Assembly (NCBI RefSeq): GCF_000283155.1
Contig: NW_004454182.1
Location: forward strand, 6,422,493 to 6,486,492
Source: Ceratotherium simum simum
Lineage: Eukaryota; Chordata; Mammalia; Perissodactyla; Rhinocerotidae
Direction of reading: 5' to 3'
Length of the DNA: 64,000 nt
Each line of letters opens with the position of its first letter. Positions within the stretch are counted from its first letter, which is position 1. The position numbers and the translations under genes are program-made. This document shows positions 35,620 through 47,664 of this stretch, in pieces. The notes under the pieces were generated by a model. It had not been told where the DNA came from. It saw only the letters and a program-made list of their open reading frames with translations, and ran no database searches.

Positions 35620-36167
35620 GCTTATTTGTTAATCATTCAAGTTTGATTATTTGTAAATATGCAAGTAACTCAAGAGAAAAGGTGAACAAAGCAGGATTTC
35701 TGTGGGTTTATCTCTCAGGTTGAAGAAAGACAGCATCAGAAGATACAGAAATGGCTCCTCTGGGGCTGCTCTGTCATCCTTTTGCCCTTCCACTGTGTAA
35801 CTCTTGTGAAACTACTTTGTTAAAAACAAACTTTAAAAAAATAGAATTATTTTCTCACCCCCCCCAAAAAAGCTTATTTGTAGATCTCATAGTTATAAAT
35901 TTCCAAAATTCTTTAGTAATGAAGAATTGATTCCATTTGTTCTACTTAGCTATTAAAAGTAAAATCTTAAGAACCTTCAAAGTGGATGCTTTCCAAATAG
36001 TCTGTGAAAGGTAGTTAGTTTACCTGGATACTTTTCTCGAAAATGCTGAGTATTTCCTGGAATCATGACTACATTTGCTAAGACTTGAATATATTGCATT
36101 TTTAGAAGATATGAAGTGCATCTCTGTCGTGTGATGTGAGTCTTGTGTCAGCTGCAGCGATTCAATT

Positions 36168-36173
36168 TGCATG
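36168..36173 (+). promoter_or_regulatory. RBFOX-type TGCATG motif upstream of micro-exon F
   Basis: An exact TGCATG (in context ttgcatgtaa) lies 80 bases before exon F. RBFOX proteins bind UGCAUG; binding upstream of a cassette exon usually promotes skipping and binding downstream promotes inclusion. I saw no TGCATG in the first 400 bases downstream of the exon. One hexamer can occur by chance. Confidence 0.4.
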
Positions 36174-36252
36174 TAAATTCTGAAAATTTCCTTGTCCCAT
36201 GTGACACTTCTGAAATGTCTGTCTGTTCTTTTTTCCTTTTTAATTTCTCAAG

Positions 36253-36279
36253 CTCACTATTTGGATAAGATAGTTAAAG
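36253..36279 (+). CDS. TENM3: TENM3 micro-exon F: nine-residue EGF7-EGF8 linker (splice site A)
   Basis: This 27-base exon is phase 1-1. The acceptor is a long pyrimidine tract, ttttttcctttttaatttct then caag, and the donor is AAAG|GTACTG. With the leftover G of exon E it encodes AHYLDKIVK, inserted between EGF7 and EGF8. In teneurin-3 this insert is a known alternative (splice site A) that changes the adhesion properties and dimer shape of the protein. Skipping it leaves the frame intact and joins E directly to G through a Glu codon. It is too short to stand out as an open frame; I identify it from the peptide, the phase and the splice sites together. Confidence 0.93.
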
Positions 36280-38769
36280 GTACTGTATCCTTGCTCTTTG
36301 TTGACATATCTACATATATATCTATATATAACCGTGTATCAGATCACACTAGGTATGAAAATAGGCTGTTTTTCATGCATATTTTTGTAAATTATCAATC
36401 AGGCTTACGTTACGTGAAATTCCTTGGATTTAAAGCACTGAGACTTACATGTCTGCGTCTCATTTTTATAATTTTGGGTTATCACAGATTTCATTCCTGT
36501 GTAAAAGCATTAGTTTTCACTGGAACCAAAAACTGAAGATCATAGTACATTTGCTGTTTTTTGTTTATGGTGTTTTTTTTGTTTTGTTTTTTCTTTTTTG
36601 CTTTAAGATCTTCATTGTTGGCAATTCAGCTAATGAACTTTAAATTCTAAATTAAAGTGTCACAAATGTTCACTCTCTTATCACAGAATAAGAAATTGTC
36701 AGTCTAAAGAAGTTTCTGGTTAACATATGTTGAGAGAAATCTCATTTACCCTTATATGGAAACTTCTTTGGCTTTTTCTGAATGTTTCAAAATATATGTG
36801 ATATTATAATTTATTTTCTAAAAAAACTACAAAATATTGTGCATTCTATAAAACAGAAATGATAACACTGCTCAGCAGAAAACAGCAGATTCTCATGTCT
36901 TCAGTTATTGTTGAAATAGGTGGAAAATATTTTTTTTCAGAAGAGAAAATTCCCTTTCCCTTTCTCCTCAGATTACCTATTTTCTATTCCTTGTTTGTGC
37001 TTTTCATTAGAATATGAAAATATTCATGGCAATATCCAGGCTTTCATATAATAATTCTGTGTGCACGCAGTCAGCGGCTGTACTCCTTTGAGTCAGTGGG
37101 GCAATTAAATCTTTCTTTTTCGTTCAAAACAAAACAAAACAAAAACATCCATAAGGAAAATTCACCTTTTGTGTATTGAATAATCCGTAACTACAGACGG
37201 TAATTGTCTGAAAGAAAAGAAGCAGCAAAATTAATCTTATCTTGACCTGATGGTATCCATAAGTATAATTTCATTATAACCTGCCACAGAGACTGTCAAA
37301 ATATGCTTCTTTCTTTTAACTCTAATCTTAAGAGACAGAATGTCTCTTGGAGATATTTTCATTTCAAGTTCTGCAGTGGAGGAGGGGAAGCCAATATATG
37401 AATAATTCTTTTAATACAGCCTTAAACATCTTTAAACAGATTATTCTCTTAAATTTTGAAAAAAGAATAGCATTCTAATTATAAGATGCTGTATAACAAA
37501 CCCCAATTGCTAAAGCGAGTATTTGTGCTAATATATATTCTATACCAAATTATAAGTAATTCTGTCGAAAGAGATCTGATTAATAGCCAATTGTTCCTAC
37601 AATTTTAGAGCATTTATATCCTTGTTTCTGTCAGTGTCATATCACGCTCATAGACAAGAACACCAGAATCGACTGAAGTGTCATCCTCATAATCAGATCA
37701 TTTTGGCTGCATGCCAGATATCATCAGTAGGAAGTGGCAAAAATTGTTTTTTTTTTTCTTAAATGTCATGTTAGACTGAAACAATTATAGATTTTGGATA
37801 TATTAAATTATTTTAATTGTTTCCCAAATTTTCCCTCCTTGCCCATAAAAGCAGACAAGATAGGATATAAAGGTAACAGCATAAAAGCCTTAGGGAGATT
37901 GTCACAAATTATCACTCTTCGCTCTGTCTTGAAGCACGTCACTACCGTGTTTTTGTTCGGTCTATCAATGTTTTATTGTGGTCCTTATGGTATTTCATTT
38001 TGTCCGTCCTAAGTAATCGAATATGCACAGCTATTACATTTAGTTGGAAATCCTGTCGGTCCTGTCCCATCCGTATGCAGCCTGAATCCTGATGTTTGTT
38101 AGAATAGACGCTAAGCTGCTTCTCTATTTCCTGGGCTCTGCTTATTCTGTGAAAAGGAATGTACTCTTGGCATAAAGTATAGTCATTAAGACTGGCCTAT
38201 ACTTTGTGCAATTATTTAATGCGCTGTAATTTCACATGAATATACGGCAACTCTGAGGCCAGATAAAATTAATGTTCTCTTTTTAACATCATTCATAGCC
38301 TCATACCCACTTTCATGCTTTTGAATCTAGAGGGGATTTTTTAAAGCAACAAGGTGCTCTAAGAAGGCATGTCCTAATGAGTGACCGGTAATTAAAAATC
38401 TGTGCTAGGGATTCTGAAATTATCTTGTTGAGATGCTTTTTCACACCATACAATCAACCTTGTTGCTTTGCTAAAGGAAAAAAACTTAAGTTAATTTTGT
38501 CTGGCCTGCAGCTACTCAGGGGATCGTTGCATATATTTCTGTCCTGCACAGGTAAGTGGTGTCTCAAGGATCAGGCCAATCAAAGATGCCACTTGGATAA
38601 GAATTAGATTCCTTAGATAACGTTGCTGTTCCTATCCATGTGCAATTACAGTATTTGTGCTGTTTATAGAGGCCTGTTCCCACTAAGTGTCCCTTATCTG
38701 TTTATTTCAGGTGCAAAAACTTTCAGTACTCAAATCACTTGTGTTTTCCTTCTTTGTCTCTTTTGACAG
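36280..38769 (+). other. TENM3: TENM3 intron F-G (2,490 nt)
   Basis: This AT-rich intron runs from GTACTG to ctcttttgacag. There is a short CAAAA repeat near 37120-37144. I see no SINE or LINE and no second copy of the micro-exon. The open frames in it have no recognisable protein content. Confidence 0.8.
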
Positions 38770-38916
38770 AGGGCTGTCCTGGTCTATGCAACAGCAATGG
38801 GAGATGTACGCTGGACCAAAACGGCTGGCATTGTGTTTGCCAGCCAGGGTGGAGAGGAGCAGGGTGTGATGTAGCCATGGAGACCCTTTGCACAGATAGC
38901 AAGGACAATGAAGGAG
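38770..38916 (+). CDS. TENM3: TENM3 exon G: EGF-like repeat 8 and start of Cys-rich region
   Basis: This 147-base exon is phase 1-1, with acceptor cttttgacag and donor GGAG|GTAAGA. It encodes [19 protein letters not shown] and [15 protein letters not shown] (EGF8, six cysteines), then [15 protein letters not shown]. The final acidic stretch continues in exon H as [12 protein letters not shown], forming a calcium-binding-like acidic loop in the Cys-rich region that caps the EGF stalk. The wording [16 protein letters not shown], with AHYLDKIVK before it, matches my memory of TENM3 and not TENM1 or TENM2. Confidence 0.96.
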
Positions 38917-39669
38917 GTAAGAAATGCTGAGCGTGAAGATAAGCGTGTGCCAGAGCACAGGTTGATAAGTTACAGCGAGGACATACTTATCGGTTGCCGA
39001 AAAAAATCTGATCCCCATAGATTAGATTGATTGAAAATTTCTGAGTGCCGATAGAGTGATGTTGCTCCCTATTTTCCGTGAAACAAATGCAAGATTATTA
39101 TCATTCAGGGAAAAGGCAAAGTAACCAAGCTGCTGTATAATGTGCATTGTTCTCCATTCCTTTTCCTAACCTCCAGGCGACAACTCTCCAGGCTACAGTA
39201 TTTAGGAGTCTGTGTATTGGGAGCTCTAAAGCAGTGTTTTAATAACTAAACATTCCAAAAGATGACAGGCATTTTCCAAGCTCTTCTGTTGAAAGGCATG
39301 GATGGAAAAAATAAAAGAGTAACAGAAAAGAGTCCCCTTGAAGCTGTACTTCCAGTATCTTTTTATTCTAAACTTTACACCCTATTAAAAAGATTGTGAA
39401 ATTCCACCCAACATAAGCCCTTGGTTAAGAAGTAATTATTTTGCCCATTGTGCACATCCTTCATGCTACTGAATTTTAATTTCAAAGAATAGAGTGAGAG
39501 TTGGTGGTTACTTCTCGGGGGGTGGAATAGTTGCTCCCGATAGCTGTTCGAAAAGGATTTCGTTCCCATCTGGATCTCTGTGGTCACTTGCTCTGTGAGT
39601 TAGGATGTGTTTCTCTACCTGCTCCTTCATTCCATTTGCTCTTGTGGGAACGTCCACACGGCAATACAG

Positions 39670-39892
39670 TGTGGGTTAAGAGTGCAGGTTTTGGAGTCAG
39701 ACAGATCTTCACTGCACCTCGTAGTACTGGTAAGACCTTACACAAGATTCTGATCTCTTTAAACTTCAATTCTTTCATCTATAACATAGGAATAAAAGAG
39801 TTTCGGAAAGATTAAGTGAGAGAATGTATGTAAAGTACTCAGCATATTGCCAGGCACATAGTATGTTGTAAGTAGCAGCTATTATTATCCAG
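39670..39892 (+). repeat. MIR SINE remnant
   Basis: The MIR wording is 'gtgtgggttaagagtgcagg', 'ttttggagtcagacagatct', 'ctttcatctataacatagga', 'attaagtgagagaatgtatg' and 'gccaggcacatagtatgttg'. Confidence 0.82.
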
Positions 39893-40057
39893 TTTTTTTC
39901 TTTTGCTTTCAAAAGTGCTCATCTTGACCAGTTGAAATCGTAGAAGGTTGTCAGAGAAGATTGAACATCCTTTTCTTTTCTGCATAGAGTGGACCTAACT
40001 ACTGTTCTTTAGGAAGCAGAGTAACCAGAATCAACTGTCGACCTCCTCCATCCCCCC

Positions 40058-40116
40058 AACACACACACACACGTGCACACACACACACGCACAGACGCAC
40101 ATGCGTGCACACACAC
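40058..40116. repeat. (CA)n microsatellite, interrupted
   Basis: CA dinucleotides are interrupted by CG and TG steps (acacgtgcacac, acgcacagacgcac). It is probably length-variable. Confidence 0.92.
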
Positions 40117-41325
40117 TAGGCTGGGCCTATAGTCCTTCTCAAACCAAATGTTATTTGTGTCTCGTCTTCCTGACAAGGAGCCGCAATTCTACCCTTTAGT
40201 TTTTAGTAGACTACTCACTGTTTTCTCGATTTTCTTTTAACCTGGACTATCAAGAACATTGAGCCACAGATTCTGAGCTAAAGCCTCCTTTTCTTTCTGC
40301 TCCTGATAGATTTAGGTGGTCCTTAGCTTTTCCTGTCTAATAATACCTTCTTGCCCCTGACTCCTCTTAACCACGCGCTTTGTAGAAATGGCAGCATTAA
40401 TCCTCTCTGAAGCGCAGCCCAGATGGCAACTTCCCTCATTACTTTTCCCCAAGAATCCCTGACCCCATTGTTTTCTGTTGCCTGGGGAGGGAGGAGAGCA
40501 TCTCTTCCTCCTAGATCATCTATTTCAAGTTTTGTCTTCTAACGGGAGATTACCTTGAGGAGGTTACAGACTCTCAGAGGGAAGCAAAACTGCGGGCCAA
40601 GTCTGCAGAGACACCACCGAGTAATTTAGGGGCTAATCAACTCTTTAGTATTGTTATCAGCTAAGGAGGTTTTTCCCTTTCCTCAAAATTTATCAACTGT
40701 GAATTGGCCTCCTTCCCCTTTTGTTTATTCTTATTAGCATGAAACTCTGCTATCTCTGGGCTTCCCTCTCCAAGGGGAAATCTGAGCTGATAGAAGACCT
40801 CCTGTGCATTCTCTACTTATCTCATATAATTTGTATTCCTGTCTCTAACCTAATTTTGTTGATCTTCTAAGAAGGAATCTCAGTGCCAACTTTATTGTAT
40901 CCTGAGATTGTAACCTGGGTGCCTTATAACCTAAGTGAGAGAGTTATTTGAGCTTGAGCATGGGCTATGTGTATAGAGATGAAAGTTTCCACACCAGACC
41001 CCAAATCAAGAGGCATCATCTGGTAATTAAGGATATTATTATCATTATATGAGGACAGTAGAATAGAATGTTTAAAATAAGGACAGTACCTAAAATTCTG
41101 TGACATATGGTAACTGTACCATTCTAGATCCATTGTCTAAACTAAGTTTGGTGTCACAATGGTGAATTAGCCAGAAAGTAGCTCAGTAATTTGACATAAT
41201 ACATTAAGTAACTAAGGAGGAAGAGAGAGTGAAGAGGTTGATTTGGTCCTAGTCAAAAATTAAACACATCATATATAGCTACTATTCTAGTCTGAGCAAC
41301 TTTGTAGAAAACAATCTTTGTACAA

Positions 41326-41597
41326 AAGAACAAAGAGGCCCTGGCCCCGTGGCTGAGCGGTTCAAGTTCCGTGTACTCCACTTTGGCTGCCCAGGTTCGC
41401 GGGTTCAGATTCCGGGTGCAGACCTATGCCACTCACCAGCCATGCTGTGGCGATGTCCCACATATAAAGTAGAGGAAGATGGACACAGATATTAGCTCAG
41501 GGCTAATCTTCCTCAAGCACAAAAAAAGAAGATTGGCAACAGATGTTAGCTCAGGGAGTATCTTCGCAGGAAAAAAAAAAAGGAAGAAGAACAAAGA
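41326..41597 (+). mobile_element. ERE SINE (sense, diverged), with 11-bp target-site duplication
   Basis: The element body is 41337-41586. It starts ggccctggccccgtggctga, has 'gcgggttcagattccgggtg' at the B-box position, and ends in an A-run. The duplication aagaacaaaga is exact at 41326-41336 and 41587-41597. It shows two 'gatgttagctcagg'-like segments and many substitutions, so it is an older copy. Confidence 0.88.
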
Positions 41598-42739
41598 AGG
41601 TTGCTTACTATTCCCAAAACTGAGGAATATATATTAAGAAATTTTAGAAAGGACAGCTACATATATGGAAATAGTTAAATATTTTTTCTTAGACCAAGCA
41701 TCTTCTTTCCTCTCTAAAATATACTTTTCTTTATCAAATCCAGTTTGCCCCATCTCCACTGTCGAAGCCTAAAGATCCTCAAAATCTGGATCCCACTAAA
41801 TTGCCTATGGAGTCCCACTTCCCCTTTATGTCTCTGAAATGCTTCATGAAAAGCAGCCTTAGAAGGGAATTCTTTATGAAGAGTAGGAGGAATAGACTAT
41901 CAGTAAAATAGATTGGAGGAACTTACCTTTAGCCACTCTCTTAACACCTACACAATCTTAAGAAGTAAACCTCCTGTTCACTTGGACCTTATTTGGCCTT
42001 ACGGCTCAAATAAACAGCTGTCAGGTACACATGGTCTCCGTAGCTTTTCAGAACTAATGGCAATCTTTTACCCACAAGAAAGGCCCTGGCAAAGCTCCCC
42101 ACTCTATATGGAATCAACAAGGTGCCTCCCCCATCTGCTTCTCAAATCTAGCTCCAGGTATCAAACAGAGGCTGTTGAAGCAGATCACTTGGACAAAGGC
42201 AGGCAATGGAATAGTAGATTTTTAAATCACACAGTGGAAGACAGAAACAAATGGTCACCGGACCAGATAATTGTGGATAACAGGGCATGTAGATACTTTG
42301 GTGGCAACCACAAGAGATCCTGTCCTAGTTGAGAAAGCTTTCAAAGCAAAATGATCAATAGTACATGCCTGGACTTGGTGTATAAATATTTCTTCTTCAA
42401 CTCCACCATCACCTACAAAGTCCTCCTCCCTCTAAATTGAGCCATTTCTTGTTCATGTCCCAGAACTCACTCTGCTGGTGAAGTTGCTAAGATCAGAGAA
42501 AAGACAGGTGAAGAGATGGAAACCGCTCACTATTAAATGCTGTGTGATCTGGAGTGGGGTTTAAGACAGTGACCCTGTGCTGCCACAGTCTTTAGTTCCT
42601 TGGGTACCTCTTTCAGTCAGCCACCTGAATTGAGGCCCTGACTGTCTCACAGTGCACTCTACCTCAGACTATCACTTCCCCTCGACAAGAAGATCCTTTC
42701 TATTCTCGAAGGTTCTATTTGTTTTTCTCACCAGGAAAG

Positions 42740-43130
42740 ACTCTTTGGCTGCACCTGATAGAACTCTACTCAAATGGTCTTAAGCTTTAAAAAAGAAAAA
42801 TTATTAGCTTGCATAACTGAAAAATTCAGAGATAGCTGCACCTAGGTATTCACACAATGATAACAGAAATCTGGGTTAATTCATCTGTCAACTCTGCTAT
42901 ATTCTATATTGGCACCATTCTCTTCCCAAAAATGACCACCACCGGCTCTAGGTTTACAGTCCACTAGCATAATAACCCCAGTACAAGGAGGACACCTTTC
43001 TCAAGGTTACATGAGGCTGAGGCCTGGGCCTGGGCCTGAGCCCAACACTCATCAGTCTGAATTAGGTCATCTCTACCCAAAGGAAAATTGAACTTCTAAC
43101 ACAAGAAAGTGGTATGGATACTGGGTAGGC
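42740..43130. repeat. Possible MER-type interspersed repeat
   Basis: Wording such as 'ttctcttcccaaaaatgacc', 'accaccaccggctctaggtt' and 'tacagtccactagcataata' resembles a mammalian interspersed repeat that also seems present near 49360-49740. I cannot name the family. Confidence 0.3.
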
Positions 43131-43979
43131 AGAAAAACAGATTCTACTATAGGAATATTAATAGCTCTCCATAGCATTTAGTTTTAGTATAATCAGACAG
43201 TGTATTCTAATAACTACCTCAGATGGCTAATAGACTTCTATTATTTTCAGAAGGAATCTTCTATTCTCTTTTCCTCCTTTCCCTCAAAATTACAGCCTTC
43301 TCACTTGAGAACAAGAAAACCAGTGCTGAACCTCTGACATGCTTTCCATACCCACTATTGGCAAGGCAGCCATCCAATTCTCCGTATATACTTTTATAAG
43401 CCTATCCACTAAGAATCTCCTTCAATAGGGGGGTTCTTGACTTTAAATAGCTCTCCATATGGTGGTTCCACTATGTAAGCATAAAAATGCAACAGCTTGC
43501 CAGAGAGAATTCTATCTTTATAGAAACTCAAGATACTTATTAACAAGATGATTTCTACAAAATACATTATCTCTGGTAGTTGTTACCATGTTCCCATCTT
43601 TCTGCTCACTGGGGAGATCTAGTCAAAGTTCCCTTTGACATCTTGCTTCCCTGTCTGGTCCTCCAGTGGGTAGCTCCCCTGTGGGTACTTGAGGCATGGG
43701 ACCCAAGCCCTCTCCTGGAGGTTGGGTGGTTGAGGGCACAAGAATGACTTAAGCCTCATACTAAACTTTGTGCAAGAATGGTGGAATGCCAAAATAGAAG
43801 TCCTGCCAAGAATGATACATCTTTCTTGTAAGTTGATAGAGTTATTCTTTGTCCTTCAGAATTGTTACTTTGGGGAGTACGTCAGGAAGATGTACCTAAA
43901 ACAGGCTTTTTAAAAAATCTTTGGAGGCTAATGATAGCAGAGAATAAAGCACAATTCAACTGAGGTTATTCAGAAATTA

Positions 43980-44370
43980 GAAAGATAGAAACAGCAATAA
44001 GAAATAAGGAGAGAGAAAGGAAGGAAGAAAAAGAATACAAATGAAAGGTTCACACTATAAGGAAAAGTAGGAATGTGCTAGGAGTAAAGAAGAGGAGGGA
44101 AAAATGAATGAGATTTTAGTGTCAGGATCAGAATGAGTATGATGAGTGGATAGAGATGGTCTAAGATTGGAGATTACCAAATGAAAATAAGGAAATATTT
44201 GAAATTAGATTTTTAAGAAGTTCTAGCAGGAGGATGAGACTATTGTGTTCTCCAAAAACATATTAAAAATGAAAATTAAATAAAATAGAGCATAACAGAA
44301 CTGGGAAGAGAGGAGGAAAATGATAAAAAAAGAAAGAGAAACGAAAGAAAGAAAGAGAGAGAGAGAAAAT
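43980..44370. repeat. Purine-rich, GAAA/GA-containing patch
   Basis: This is an A- and G-rich stretch, densest at 44317-44368 where aaagaaagagaaacgaaaga and gagagagagaga runs occur. Lys/Arg/Glu-rich frames across it are low-complexity and not genes. Confidence 0.65.
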
Positions 44371-45199
44371 TATAGGAGGTCATACATACTTCCCAAAAAG
44401 AATCCGGAAATGAGACCACAGAGTGTCACTCAGGGCTGCAGAGCATTAAAATATATCATCCTGGCAGATGATGATTTGGGGGAAAAGTTACTATTAGTTT
44501 GAAAGACTCTCCTGAATCCTACTTTAGGGAGAGATTCAGGTTAGTCTGACCCATTTTGCTATTCACAGATTTAGAGAATAGTAAATCCAATTCTAGAAGA
44601 GTCCAGCTTGTGCTCTCAGAGGCAAAGGACCCCAGTAGTTTCCCAGTAGTATACAAGGAATGTGAGATTTTACCACTATTTTTGAATGAGTTTTAGGAGA
44701 GGAAAATTGGAGCCACACAGGCTAGAACTAAAAGTCTCCCCTGTATTTTACACCCATTGCCATTAGCTGCCACCTCCAGCTTCCCTGCACAGTGCCTCTT
44801 TAGAAACGGGTCTCCTTGTTACACATATCTCCACGTTAAGAACTTCTGTATTGCTGGTGAGGTTTATTGTTAGCAGCCATGGTACACAGATATTACATTC
44901 TCATTGTCAAAAGAGTGAATCACTGTCAACAACTTGATGTGCATATTTCTACTCCTCCTTCAGTGAATTTATAGACACATTTATATTTTAAAACTTCAGT
45001 GGGATAGGTACTATTCTAAATTTGATTCTTCCAAAAGGTATATCTAAGAGATTTTTTCATGCCAGTACATGCAAGCCTATCTCATTCTTTATAAGAGAAA
45101 CATGGATGTATTAATTAATTTTACCACTACCACATTAATAATAATTCAGTTGGGTTTTTTTTTGCTCTTAATATAAAGACAAATCTGTAGTGAATCTAT

Positions 45200-45900
45200 G
45201 TGTGTCTGTCTGTGTATCTGCATATAAATCTTTGTGTAAATGTACAAATATTTCTTTTATACAGATTTTTAGTAGTGAAATTGCTAGATCGAGGGGTATT
45301 TTAATTTTTAATTTGGATAGCTCCTGCCAAATTTGCCTTGCAAGTAGGTTTTACCACTATCCGCTTCATCAGTATGAGAGTGTTTATTTCCCCTATGTTC
45401 GTAGTGTGTACATAATCATTGTACATAAACAAAATTGTCCAACAAAATGAAAAATATGAATTTTGTCTGACGGGTGAAAATGACTCCAATTTTATTGTTT
45501 TAATTTGCATTTCCTTAATTAATAGTTAGGTTGATGGCCTTTATATATGTTTTTTGACCATTTGTATTTCTTCTTTGGCTAATTGCTTATTTATTTCTTT
45601 TGCCCATTTTTTTCCGTTGAGTTGCATGACTTTTCCTTTTTAATTTTTAAGATTCCTTTGTTTGTTCAACTTATTAATTCTTTGTTTGGTGTGTTGCAGA
45701 TATTTTATCCTAGACTTTCACTTATCTTTTAACTTTGTTCATGGTGTCTTTTGTCACGCAGAAGTTTTCAACTGATATGTGGTAAAGTTTTATGAAGTTT
45801 ATCTTTTCATTCATGAATTCCCGGTTGTATGTCTTTATAAGTAAGTAGGACCTTCCCCTTTCGTAAGATTAAATAGAGTATTTCATATAATTTCTTCTAA
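45200..45900 (-). repeat. Old L1 LINE fragment (antisense)
   Basis: On the + strand this reads as the reverse of the 3' end of L1 ORF2. Recognisable stretches are 'gttttaatttgcatttcctt', 'gaccatttgtatttcttctt', 'atttcttttgcccatttttt', 'tcttttaactttgttcatgg' and 'tgtcttttgtcacgcagaag'. It is heavily mutated, with no intact frame, and typical of ancient mammalian L1 families. Confidence 0.78.
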
Positions 45901-46104
45901 TAGTTTTTATAATTGTGTGGATTGCTTAATGTCCAATTAATAAAGAACATTTTAAAATATCTATTGGAGTAAAGAGAAATAGAAATTCAAGGATAAACAT
46001 AGTTTCTGAGATAGGAAAAAGATGATAGAAGAAAACTAGCAGGTGTGTCTAATGTGCTTCTAAGACTTCATTTTGACCTGTTTAGATCTCACAATCCCTA
46101 GGAA

Positions 46105-46910
46105 CTGAGTTCATTCTTTACTTTATTCAGCAAATATCTTGTATGGTGACTTAGTGCCAAGCAGTATACTAGACGTTAGAGACACAACAGTGAACTAGAT
46201 TAGCCCTCAAGGAGCTTCCTGAGACCATTGTCTGAGCTAATGGCTGAAGGAGTTGGAGGTGGGGGTGGGGGCAGTAAGAGAGCAGGTTAGAGGTCTCCAG
46301 GCAGAGGGAGTAATAATCATGAAAGGTCTTGTAAGCCATATTAAGGAGTTCTAACTATTCAGAAGGCAGCAAAGACCAAGTGAAGGAAAGCTTTTAGCTA
46401 GGGAGGTGAAATAATCAAATTTGATTTCTGCAAAGATTACTCTAAAGTATAGAGAATGAATAGTAGAGACAAGACTGGAACCTGGGAAGCCAAGCAACTG
46501 TCGAGATCTTGTCAAGAGGTGACCATGGTGGCCCGGAGGATGGTTTCAGTGAAATGGAAAGAAATAAGACTGATTCAAGAGATATTGGGGATGAAGAAAA
46601 GAAGGAACTGGTCATTGATTAGCTGCAGAGAAAAAGAGTCAAGGATGACGTTCAGGTTTCTACTTTGAGAAACTGGATAGGTGGATGGTGGAACCATTCG
46701 TTGAAACAAGAAATACAGAAGAAGCAGCATGTTTAGAGAAGATCATATGTGTTGTGTTTTAGATGTGTTAAGTTTTCAATGCCTGTGTAATATCCAAGTG
46801 GAAATATCTAGAAGGCAGTTTGTGGATTTGGAGTTCAGGAGAATGAGCAGCCAGGAGTCATTAGCATTAAAGTGATGTGAACATAGAGACTAAAGCCACC
46901 AAGAAAGCTC
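46105..46910 (-). repeat. L2 LINE fragment (antisense)
   Basis: On the + strand it starts like a reversed L2 3' end ('tttattcagcaaatatcttg', 'gacacaacagtgaactagat'). It continues with 'ctccaggcagagggagtaat', 'gtcaaggatgacgttcaggt', 'gatgtgttaagttttcaatg' and 'atccaagtggaaatatctag', which follow the L2 reverse-transcriptase region in reverse. The 70-codon frame at 46456-46668 is part of this repeat. Confidence 0.72.
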
Positions 46911-47449
46911 TGTTATAGACAGACCAAGAAGATACAGAAAACCAAATACGATCCCAATTCAGTAATAAACAAATGAATTTCATGCATATTACAGAATCGT
47001 GACTTAAAAAAGTAATGAAAAGCATACCTGTACACTTTGAAAATTCTGAAGTCCACAGACAAAATATTGCATCAGCATTTCTACCTCGACTTCTAACTTG
47101 GAATGAGGGAGAGTGGTTTCCAAATACTGTGGAGAAGGGCAGTGGGCATTAATTATCTTTTGAGTAAAAAAAGGGAAATTCATTAAAAGGAAATTCATGA
47201 CTTTTTATCCAGTCAATAAGTCAAGTTTTTTAAAAACAGATTAAAATATCTATAGCTGCTTAAAAGAAAAAAGTGAGAGTTTTGACAAGCAGATAAAAGC
47301 CAGCATAGAGGATAACCGAGGAAAGACTTGGAATCAGAAGTTGTAATAATCTGGCAAAATGTGCATTGTTTAAATTTGCTGGAAAAAATATCAAGAATGA
47401 TTTGAAGAGTACAAGGAAATAGGGTAGGGTGGAAACATTAAAGCAAGAC

Positions 47450-47664
47450 CAGAGGTTGGCAAACTGTGACCCCTGGGCCAAAGCCTGTTTTTGTAAATAA
47501 AGTTTTATTGGAACACAGTCACGCCCATTCATTTCCATATTGTCTATGGCTGCTTGAGCGCTATAAAGGCAGAGTCAAACAGTTGCAACAGAGACTGTAA
47601 GGCCCATAAAGCCTGAAATATTTATTATCTGGCCCTTTACAAAATAAGTTTGCCAACCACTATG
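47450..47664. mobile_element. hAT-type nonautonomous DNA transposon remnant
   Basis: This is a well-known mammalian repeat text: 'gttggcaaactgtgacccct', 'tttgtaaataaagttttatt', 'ggaacacagtcacgcccatt', 'gtctatggctgcttgagcgc', 'atctggccctttacaaaa'. It ends 'agtttgccaaccactatg'. The ends form inverted repeats (ggttggcaaact and agtttgccaacc). The exact MER name is not certain. Confidence 0.75.

Larger units (their letters stand above)
14109..36252 (+). other. TENM3: TENM3 intron E-F (22,144 nt)
   Basis: This is the largest intron in the window, from GTAGGC to ttttcctttttaatttctcaag. Named content: an LTR-like patch near 15225-15780, MIRs at 18895, 19075, 21670, 27005 (minus), 31528 and 33085, an ERE at 28304, the inverted ERE pair at 30156-30942, an L2 piece at 31985, a hAT-like remnant near 33440, and short GA, CA and T runs. 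The remainder, including about 15.8-18.9, 19.3-21.6, 21.9-27.0 and 33.6-36.1 kb, is AT-rich with no gene I can support. Segments near 24.9-26.0 kb look like candidate conserved noncoding DNA. Confidence 0.8.

Noticed and set aside
41913..42332. 139-codon open frame as a gene
   Set aside because: No recognisable domain, no splice-site support and no start context; kept only as a finding about the unexplained region.
46456..46668. 70-codon open frame
   Set aside because: It lies within an antisense L2 fragment.
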